NCBI GenBank assembly: GCA_003508835.1
Contig: PUFA01000542.1
Location: forward strand, 1 to 64,000
Length of the DNA: 64,000 bases
Direction of reading: 5' to 3'
From: Eonycteris spelaea
Lineage: Eukaryota > Chordata > Mammalia > Chiroptera > Pteropodidae
Below are positions 1 to 9,729 of the stretch, one piece after another. The position numbers were made by a program, and so were the translations under genes. The notes under the pieces are model-generated. The model was not told where the DNA came from. It saw only the letters and a program-made list of their open reading frames with translations, and searched no databases. Within the stretch, counting starts at the first letter, position 1. Each line of letters begins with the position of its first letter.

Positions 1-451
1 TGTGGCTGCAGATGATTTATGGCGGACATGTTCACTGGATTGCCCTGGCACAGAGCAGTTCCACAGACTGAAATCGATGAGGATGGATCTCAGGCTGTGA
101 CTGACAAACAGGAAGACCTCCCTACACACTGTGACAGCAGGCAGAGGCTGGAGGAGGGGAGCTAAGACTGACACTGGCCACAGAAACTTGCTGGAGGGTG
201 AATGCCACGGGACTTCCTGTGTGCACGCAGCTGGCAACCACACCACAGTGGCCAACGGAGAGAAAACACCATGAAACGAGGAACAAGAGCCCGTTCTCTG
301 GCAGTGTCTCTCCAGTGCCTTTTCATGTCAAAACCTAACATCATGTGAGCCGACAAGATAGAAAAAGGCATGAGATCTGGCTCCATTATCTCAGAAAAGA
401 CAGTGCAGGACAGATTTGGGAATAACAAATTTGAGACTAATAAATTAATTG
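1..451. repeat. Repeat block E, partial copy (left edge cut by window)
   Basis: This GC-richer block is repeated at 35170-35865 and 63271-63985. In those places it follows the 3' end of a module-II NKG2 gene, so the window probably starts just downstream of another such gene. Minus-strand open stretches occur, but their frame is not kept between copies. The element was not identified; an old LTR or retroposed fragment is possible. Confidence 0.6.
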
Positions 452-1319
452 GCACTCAAGGTTATTATGCAGCAATTACAAGGTTGCTAATAAAGGCCAC
501 TTGCATCTGCCCCTTGCTCACAGAAGGGAACCAACATGGACCTTCTGAGGCATTTTGGTGCAGCATGATCGATGATTAGATTCCCTTTTTGGTAGAGACT
601 GGCATTTTCATGGAGTATTATCAGTGTCCTTTGATATTTTTTACGTGTCTATTGTTTTCTTCTACTAGGTTTCAGATATTTTTTGAAGATATCCTGTTTT
701 ACGGAATTCTCTATCTCCTCATTTGACCCTCTTAATTACTATGCTTAGAACATATTTAATGGAAAAAATAAAGTGTTATAATAAAAAAAATTGAAAAGGT
801 AAATATATTTGTGTAAATCATACACAAACTAGTCATTGATAGAACTTGGATGAACATTCATAATTTGACCATGATTCAGATATATTTTTACTGTAATTCA
901 ATTATGAGAGGGAGAGATCCTATTTAATTTGTAAAATAAATTAATATTTATATACATCTATCTCTGACTGTAAGTGCAGTTTTCATAATCTCTGTATTTA
1001 TTTCTTATATTCATATAAAGTATTGAATATTCAAAATAAATTTCACATATTATGTGAATAGTTGCTGTATGGAATTGCTACAGTTGTGTTACAAACAACT
1101 CAAGATTGCATTGTCATTTAAAAATAAGCATTCATTTCTCATTTACCAGTTGTGGTTTTGCTGGCTTTCAGTTGATATAGGTTGGGCACGTATGGACTCG
1201 GCTCCAGACCACAGATTCGGTTCAGATCCTTTTTGTACATTTGATCAGTGTACAAAAGGGAAGTAAGCAGTATGGTATAAAGTTGAAAAACTTGGCAGGT
1301 CACTTGAGTGTAAATTCTG

Positions 1320-1430
1320 AATGCACCTATTAGCCTAGTGACAGTTATTGTAACTGTTCTGGCTTAGTTTTCTTCCTGTAAAATATGATAGAAATTGTCT
1401 TATTCATGGATTATCCAGTAACATTTGAAA
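1320..1430 (+). repeat. MIR-like SINE remnant
   Basis: The stretch GGCTTAGTTTTCTTCCTGTAA followed by an ATATGATAGAAAT run resembles the MIR core end (CTCAGTTTCCTCATCTGTAA plus GGGATAATA). Related copies are near 17740-17830 and 37575-37640. Very diverged, recognised from memory only. Confidence 0.4.
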
Positions 1431-4400
1431 AGCCCTCGCAAAAGCACTTGAAAGCACTTCCTGCCACATACGTATTCACTACATCTCAGTTATTTTTACT
1501 TAAAAACTTTATGCTTCGTTCCATTGCCTGTGACATGACGATGATAACGATAGCCACCAATCAGAGCCGCTCTGAGAAATATGTAATATAATGCCCAAAG
1601 AGCCTTAAAAAGCCTAATGATATTAAGTTCTTACAATATACGATCTTTTCATATTTTCTTCCCCAATATTTAATAATGTCAGATTTCCCAGATCTGTGCT
1701 CTTTAAACTTTCTTCTTTCACCTATTAAATCTCAAGTGTTTCAATAAATTTATTCTATCCAGACATTTAAAGTATAATCTGACTTAACCAACTTAATCAT
1801 ATATTTCAAAGATATTTTCATTCAAAAAGACTGACAAATTCAATGTATCTTATGAATGGACGACAAATGAGGGTAATTTTTTTACTAGCCATGCTTTCCC
1901 CTTATTAGAATCAAGTTGAATGACTATGCTTTTTTTTTATTGGTCAAGAATCCAAGTCTTCTCCCCCAATGTATATTGTGCACATATCTAAGGGCTACTG
2001 TTGTTTTTTGGAATTGAAGAAATTTTAAAAGAAATTGTCAAGTTCGGTCAATATAGCCCTTAAAAGTTCTGAGATGTGGGAACAAAGGAAAGTTTTATAG
2101 TTTCCCTGGGAGAGACTAAAACAACCTTTTCCTTTTAAAGTTGGGTGCTCTATTTATACATGTGTATCTCTTACCAATTAGAATGGAAAAAATCTATAAC
2201 ACAAAGCTACTTAATATGTTATGATGAGGAATACCTGTTATTATCTCCCAAACTACTTTTGTATATCTAAATACATGCATAAAAAGATGTCTAAAGTTAT
2301 AAATATGTACATAAGAAGCCATGGAAATACTTGGTATAGTATTAGGTCATTCCACCTCTTTCCCCAAAATCTCCACCTGATATCAATATAAGGAACAATA
2401 TCAGAGATTGCTAAACAAGGTTGAATTTAGAATTGAAAGAGTCACAGAGAAGTCAGGGACCTATGATCAAAATGATAGTTTCTACGGGTCTAACATTTGA
2501 GAATGTAGGTTAGGTGTGAAACATAATGGACTTGCAATTCTGGACTACAAAATTAAATAGTACTAACTTCAGTGCTCATTTTAGAGGAAGATGGTGTCCT
2601 TATACAGTTACACTATTTGGAGCAGAGCAGAATATGTGTTCTTTGCAGGGAATCAGTTCCAAGGGCAATGTAAGAAGGACTTTCTGTATATGTCCAATTG
2701 TGTGTTCCATATTTATTACTTAGATAAATTTGTTTACCGGTAATTAATGAGTATAAAGTTATGGATAAAATAAGCCATTATACTTGTAAGTGTTGCTCTT
2801 GCCTACATTTTATTAGGCTCCTCCCTTAATTTCAACCATTGTGTGTTTCTGGTTCCTCCGAAATACACAAAAATTTAGCTTTGCCCTCTGTATTCAAGGT
2901 TTATATTTCCTATTCTATTTTCTCTTCTGTTCCAAATTATATATGCCAGTGGAATCAAGGTTCCTTCTCAAGATACTGGAATGAAATTCGATAACAATGT
3001 AATTACTAGAAGAGTAAAATGCATAAATACATACAAGGAATAAAATGCTAGCAACAGAGAGGCACCTCAAAAATTTAATAAACACTATAGAGTTCATGAA
3101 GTTCCCCGAAGTATAACAATTAAAGATCACTGTCAAATAGGAAAGAGACATTTAAATTCAGATGAATTTGGACTTGTGTTTCTGGTATGATTAAGGGAAT
3201 TCCTACTGGAGTATATCATGATAACAGTTATAAACTCTGGACAAAATACATATACACAGATGTACACACACACAGGCCACCCTGGTGATGGGAAGGAGGT
3301 CGAAGAGTTTGGGAAAAATAGTTCAGACATTAAGGAACAAAATTCACAAAGTGAGTGACCACTTCTCGTATGAAGGAACCAAATTCAATTGCATTTAGTT
3401 TGGCTAAAATGCTAATACGAACCTTCCCATCTTTCCTATCTAAGAAAACATAAGGTAGAGTTTAAGACAACCTAAGTCCTGCAAAATAAAGGTGAAATCC
3501 CAAAAGACGAGGGCCAAAGAGTGGGAATAATAAGCTTGGTCTATAAACTCTGCCACAATATCGAGCAGACATCAAAATAGTCTTTATGAGGGAAAGAAAT
3601 TGTAGAACTGAGATTTGAGCTGTCAAACAAGACAGTCTTCAGAGCCAGTCGGGCTTCATGAAGTGCCTCCTAAAAAAACAATCAATATTATTCAGATAAT
3701 CATAATTGAATCCATATATCAGAAGGCATCTAATATTTAAAGTAACTTGTATGAAGACCCAGAAAAATGTGACTCTTCTCAAGAGAAATGATAACTCTTT
3801 TATGTCTTCCTGATATTGTCTTTTTACAGCTTTTAAAATGTCTAGCCCTTGTTGGTATTTATTTTTTTTAATGTGTGTGTGTATGTTATATCTTTTTCTG
3901 AGATGTTTATACACAGTCTAATATTTTTTTCTTCACTATTGTTTTATACCCCCAATATTTTATTTATTCCACTTGCCTACTAAGTGTAATCAGGCGAGCT
4001 GAATTTGCGAACAGTTAAATTCACTTTCATGGCTATGGTGTGTTGATGTTTCAGATGAGGGGATTAGGAGCTTCACCCTGCTGATGTCAAGTTAGACACT
4101 TCTGAGATGACATATTAAGATTTTGAGCAATCATGATTTTCTGTAGCTCTTTTCTCTCTGACACAAGGGCCAGCAGTATTTCAGACAGAGGCTGGAAAAT
4201 TTTTGTCCAGAAGAGAAGATGACATGGGTAAGAAGGGGATTATGAGGCAAGAGTAAGAAATCAAGCTCTTTTGCTGCAGAAACAAACTTTTGTTGATGTA
4301 AGCTTCTGTTACTTTGGGATTACTTGTGCTTGCAGGGTAACCTAGTCTATTTGAGTGATACAGTGATTTAAATGCTCCATTTGTCTTTTATTTCCTTTTG

Positions 4401-4514
4401 ATTCTTGGCCAAGACAACCATGTTTCCCTAATAGTCTTTCTCAATAACTTTCCATGTAGTAATTTGTACCCTACAATAGTATCTCCAATATATATTTGTG
4501 TAATATACACTTTT

Positions 4515-4548
4515 ATATAAATATAAATATAAATATAAATAATATATA
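4515..4548. repeat. (AAATAT)n low-complexity repeat
   Basis: Tandem TATAAATATAAATATAAATA run inside flank P. The equivalent place in copy 2, near 20985-21005, is shorter. Confidence 0.6.
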
Positions 4549-6489
4549 TTTATCCATATAACATAGGTATATAATTTCATGAAGATCTCTATGTAGTTTT
4601 CGTTAAGAAGCCATAGTTATGCTGGTGGAATGTTTTAACAGTGGTAACTTGGCTATTTGAATATAAAAATAAAAGTGAATCAACAGATACATTTTTCCAT
4701 TTAAAAATATGATTTATTTATTGGATCAAGTTGAACAGATTTAGTATATATATAATCATGTCTCTGCTGTGTCATCTCTCCGGAAACTGTAGGAAAAATT
4801 TTTTAAATTACCAATTTCTACTAGAAAACAATATAAAGTGAATACAGAAAAAATATATTTTGTAAAATTACTTGACATGGTAAACAAACGCAATGGGATT
4901 CATAGGAAATTAATTTTATCATAAATTAAATTACAAACCTTAAAATTAAATTATAAATGAAATCAGTTAAATAACAAATACAGCAAATCAAACAGAGAGA
5001 AGAAATTGAAGATCGGCTTGAAGGTAACAGATAATTAAATTAGTCAGATGAACACTTAGAAACATCTTTAGAGCAAGAAATTAAATACCTCCATAAAACT
5101 CTTCAATTTGCTGCAGTGATGATCTAGGCTATGTGATCTCTTTTTGAACCTAGAAAATATTAAAAGCAATGCAGTTTGCCTTGTAATTATGGCTTTGAGA
5201 GAAAGGCACTTTGGAATGTGCATTCTGGCATAGGCATGGCTAATTTTATGCTAAGTGTAGGGTCTCACCGGTTATGACCACTTGGTTGTAGAGTTATAAA
5301 AAAGCAAATACAAGATATTCACATACTTTGATCAACTACATGGTTACCCATACAATTTCAGTGTTGCCAGAAGGAAGCTTCTTTTTATATTATCTTATAT
5401 TATAATAAATTAACAGAACTACTACTTCATGATCAAGAAATATTATTCAAACATAAACTTCCAATTTTCAATATCAATAGACCAGCAAGAATGACAAACT
5501 TTTGAGGAGAAAGTCACCAAACCAAATGGTCAGGAGATTAAGTCTAAACAGGAAATTAATTGATCAAAGACAAGATTCCAAAATAAAAGTAATCAGACTA
5601 CGTGGGTCATTCTTGGGAAAATAGTGCCTTTTTATACATAGCTAAGTTCTTGTTCATCTCAACAGGTACTCTCTGATATAAAGAACAACAACCAGCAGAT
5701 CACTGTGGTTGAAGTTTGTCAGAACTGCTCTATCCTTCAGAGCTATTCTTCAAAGACAAATAGAAAATTAAGAAGCAAAGTGGGAGGGATGAGGAATCTT
5801 CTTGAAACCATCAGGTACAGAGATTTCTTAGAATGCTGGGGGAAAATATGAATATGTAACTATTAATGTAAAATATAATTAAGAATGTAAGGTAGAAATA
5901 GGAAAACTTTTAGAGATGCTCTCCTCAAGGGCCACTTCGAGTTTGGAAGTCACAGTCCAACATTTCAAATCGTGCGCCAATGTAAAAAAGACACAAAATG
6001 ATGGTGTTCTTGAATTGTGTTTATAAAGTAAAAATATCTAAACTTACCAAAGTGGTAAGAGATAGAAATGGACACAACAAAAAAAGAAGTCAGTTCCTGA
6101 GGTTTGGGTATTGTGGAGGTGCCAGAACATTTGAAAAAGTCACAAATGGGAATTTCAGAAACGGGAACAAAATCATTTCAATAAAAAAAATTAGCAGAGT
6201 GATTGAATAACAGACCAGAAACATCTAGGGAGAAGTAAGTGGATTGAACTAGCACTAGAAGAAAAGAGAAAAAAAGCAGACACTATAGAAGATACTAAGA
6301 GCAAAGGATACAATTTCATCAAAGAATGACAAGATATGGAAAAGAGGATACGTGATGTGAGAAGAGACCACAGCTGATTGTATTCAGCATTGATAATGCA
6401 CGAGACACTCAGATTCAGGAGTATAATTCATCACTCTCAGAAAAATACATCTGATTAACGCCTGGTTGCATCACAGTAATGCTATTTCA

Positions 6490-7890
6490 CATTCTCCTCC
6501 TTCTAGCTCTTTTAAAACCAATCACAAGTTGGATTTCTGCCCCAATAGCCCACTGAAATTATTCCCTAGATTCGGAAATCCAATAATCAATTCTCATCTT
6601 ACTTGAATTAGCAGCAACCTTAGACAAGGTGCATCACTCGTTCATCCTGGAAACCGGTTCTTCACTTGGCCCCAGGGCACTACTTGGACTTGGCTTTATC
6701 CCTGTCTCATTGCTACTCCTTTCAGTCTTGTTTGCTGGCTTCACCTCTTCCCCTTTACCTCTTCCCATCTGAGTGTCACAGGGCTCAGTGCTTGGACTTC
6801 CCCTTTTTACATGATTTCCTGCGTGATACTAACAGTCCCTAAGTTTTAAGCCCAAATCTTATGTTTTCCCAGGCCAAACCGCACCATTCACTCAGGACTT
6901 AGACATCTGAGATCCTAGTCCGCAGCTCTATTTGTATGTTTGATGGAAAAATTCATATTAACATGTTCATCCAAAAACAAACTCCTGTTTTCTCTATCCC
7001 ACATCTTCTTTGAGTATAATCTTTTCCAACTTACTTAATAGAAATACAACGTTTCCAGTTTTTAAGGAAAAAATCATTTTTGACACTTGACTTTTTGCGC
7101 TCTGGCCATATTTTATGTTAGAATCCTGTTAACACTAACTTCAAAATATGCCAGAATCCATCCATGACTCATCATTTCCCTGTTTACTCTGGTCCCAGCC
7201 ACCATCATCTGTAGTCTGAATTATTTTGAGTGTCCCTATTTTTGACCTCACTTTGTATTTCACTTCAGCAGTCAAAATGACACCATTAAATATAGTGAGA
7301 GCAAGTTCCTCATCTTTTCAAACCCACAAGTGTCTCTCCACGCTTCCCAATGAAGAAGCGAAGCCTTATAAAAAGTATAATCTGAGCCCTATTACTTTTT
7401 TCATCTTATCACGGTGTTTCTCAACCTTGTTTCTCCCACAACTTCAACCCACTAAGGTGCCTTTGCAGATGTGTTTTCTTAGTCCATGCCCATGAAAGTT
7501 TAAAATCACAAATATGCGACACTTTTCTCTATGTACTTTGTGTATATCTTTGCTTTCTACATAAAGTAAGATATTTTAGCTACCCTCAGGGATCAGTTTT
7601 CACTCCCTTGTGGAGCACACTCCCCCGCTGAGAAGGCATGCTGGAACACTGTTCCCTTCCCTCACTCTGCTCCAGCTTGCTAGCCTCCTTGCTGATCCTC
7701 GAAGATGCCAGCCATGCTTCTGCAGGAGGAAATTTCACTGCGTGTTGGCTCAATTAGAAATGCTCTTCTCTGTTTTTACGTTATTGTTAGTTTTCACACC
7801 AACTTCATGTTTTTGTCCAAATATCATATTCCCCATGAATTCCAATTGAATGTCCGTTCCCTCCCACAGATGGCGCTTTCTCTCATATTT
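6490..7890 (+). mobile_element. LINE L2 fragment (3' part of the ORF)
   Basis: Several stretches in order match the L2 3' coding region as remembered: CACAGGGCTCAGTGCTTGGAC near 6778, a TTAACATGTTCATCCAAAA stretch near 6958, CCCAGCCACCATCATCTG near 7193, and GCCTCCTTGCTGATCCTCGA near 7684. Frameshifts and stops show it is dead. The duplicate is at 22815-24210. Confidence 0.8.
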
Positions 7891-8639
7891 ACTGATTCTG
7901 AAAGTTTAGGAACAGAGTGTGAGGCAGATGAGATGAAATAACTAGAAAAAGAATGATGAAATGCATGAATAAACATGATACCTAGACTAGATAACTTTCT
8001 TTTTAGCAATTTTTATTTTAGAGTCTTTTGCACAGCTAAGCCAGTTGGTTAAATGTAAAAACAGCAGTCACATGGCTTCTTTTTTCAATGCTGTAATGAA
8101 AATAATCTTTTTGATGACATAAATACATTTTTCCATCTTAATAGTTAAGGAAATTAAAAACCGAAGCTATGAAAATCAAACTTATACCTTTAAATGATTC
8201 AGGCTTTTTTCTCGCAAAATATGAAAACTTCTGCTGACTTTTTTTTTTTAATATGAAGCATATGATTCACTTAGGCAAAGTCGTTTGCGTTGGCCTTTCT
8301 ATTATTTTGTGTTAATGAACTGCATGTTTTTAAGACTCCATACTTTCATCCCAACATTTTCTTACCTCAATTATATTCTCAGAATATAACAGGTAATAAG
8401 TGATAACATCGTTGATAGGGCTTTTAAAACTTGTACTTAAAGAGTGGGATAAATCCAGACTGTAGAATTTTTTGTTAAATCTTCTTGTATTTGGCATGTC
8501 AATTGACAATTTTCAATGTGTGCTTTATTTTGTTACCTTTTCTCCTTAGGTGAAAGCATTTAGATTCAATCTCATGGCAAATTTCAATTATATGATACAA
8601 AGCAATTCATTATAGTTATCGTACTAAATTATACCCTCA

Positions 8640-8883
8640 GGCCTTTATAAGCATGTAACTGAAAGCTTTTTCCCTTTTACCAACTTCTCCCTATCTTCTC
8701 CACCACATAGCCCCTGGAGACCACTTTCTACTGTCTCTATGAATTTGATTTTTTCTAATTCCATGTATAAATGATACCATACATTATTTGTGTTTTCTAA
8801 CTTATTTCACTAAGCAAAATACCTTACAGTTTCATCCTTGTCACAAATGACAGAAATTTCTTTTTCCCAGGTTTGAATAATAA

Positions 8884-8923
<40 letters not shown>

Positions 8924-9150
8924 ACTTATATTTTTTATCCATTCATCCATTGAAAAAACTTCAGTTCCTTCTATATCTTAGTTATTGTGACTAGTGCTGC
9001 AGTGAAAATGACAATATGGATATCACTTTGAGATAATCATGTCATTTTTAGACATATACCCAGAAGTAGGATTAGTAGATCATATGCTACTTCTAATTTT
9101 AATTTCCTTAGGAATCATAAACATTCCCCTTTTTTGGATGCATGAAGAGT
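8640..9150 (-). mobile_element. LINE-1 3' end, antisense
   Basis: Read on the plus strand it follows the reverse complement of an old L1 3' region: GAATTTGATTTTTTCTAATTCC, then TTATCCATTCATCCATTGA, then a GTGCTGCAGTGAAAATG stretch, then CATATACCCAGAAGTAGGAT. A TG microsatellite interrupts it where L1 itself has a TG-rich stretch. The duplicate is at 24960-25460. Confidence 0.75.
8886..8922. repeat. (TG)n microsatellite
   Basis: About 18 TG units inside the antisense L1. The copy-2 equivalent is at 25206-25242. Confidence 0.95.
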
Positions 9151-9538
9151 AGGATGAATATAAATCCATCTAATTCTAACTAGATGATTTAGATTTCATA
9201 TGCTTTTTTTTTTTTAGATATTTAGTGTGTCATTAAACTTGTGTTTTCGAAGTCTACTATTTCTGCACTCTTTATTTTTGTTTAAGTGAAATTAAAAATT
9301 ACCTTTGTTTCCCCCTACCTAGTGAGACTTGTGCTTTTTGTCATTAACAAAAAAATTTTATTACAATACAGATAACTCGTTATGATTGGAGGATGAATTA
9401 ACGAATAAAATAATGAGTAATATTTAATATTACAATAGCTTTCTTTGTGACACAGTTCAATGCTTTTTTAAAGTTTTGCCTTTCACAGAGACGTTGAATT
9501 TTATTGGTCACCTGAAAATTGGTGCTGTTACTTCTCAC

Positions 9539-9566
9539 ACTCCACCCACATTGACTCCACCCACAT
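9539..9566 (+). promoter_or_regulatory. Tandem CACCC-type motif upstream of gene 1
   Basis: A 13-base unit ACTCCACCCACAT occurs twice (9539-9551 and 9554-9566) about 95-120 bases before the ATG. The same pair precedes gene 2. Genes 3 and 4 have only one CTCCACCCA here. CACCC boxes are known KLF-type sites; a promoter role is inferred. Confidence 0.45.
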
Positions 9567-9659
9567 ATCCTAGGGATCTTGTCAGTGTTCACACCCTTTA
9601 TTAATGACTTGAGGACAGTTATCATAGAACACTGGCACTGGCATTACTGAGCTGAAGAG

Positions 9660-9729
9660 ATGAATATCCAACAAGAAAATGACTTAGACTTGAGTCTGTC
9701 AGAGGTGTCAAGGAGAGAGCAAATGAAAG
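9660..9729 (+). CDS. KLRC2-like: Gene 1 exon 1 (short cytoplasmic tail)
   Basis: ATG through AAAG, then donor GTAAGG at 9730, phase 1, joining in frame to the membrane exon. Reading through instead reaches AAAGTTAGC at 9846-9854. The only GT there leaves phase 0 and would give a stop at once, so the upstream donor is preferred. Confidence 0.8.

Larger units (their letters stand above)
452..9497. other. Duplicated flank P, copy 1
   Basis: A roughly 9 kb non-coding segment upstream of gene 1. It is repeated nearly collinearly at 16800-25815 and as a shortened copy at 35866-37963. Landmarks in the same order in the first two copies are a MIR-like patch, an L2 fragment, an antisense L1 3' end and a TG microsatellite. 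No exon or conserved reading frame was found outside these repeats. Differences between copies include many one-base indels and a stretch near 5240-5380 that copy 2 lacks. Confidence 0.7.

Noticed and set aside
7610..7941. Short open frames of 78-79 codons after a CTCCAGCTTGC stretch
   Set aside because: They are relics of the L2 reading frame.
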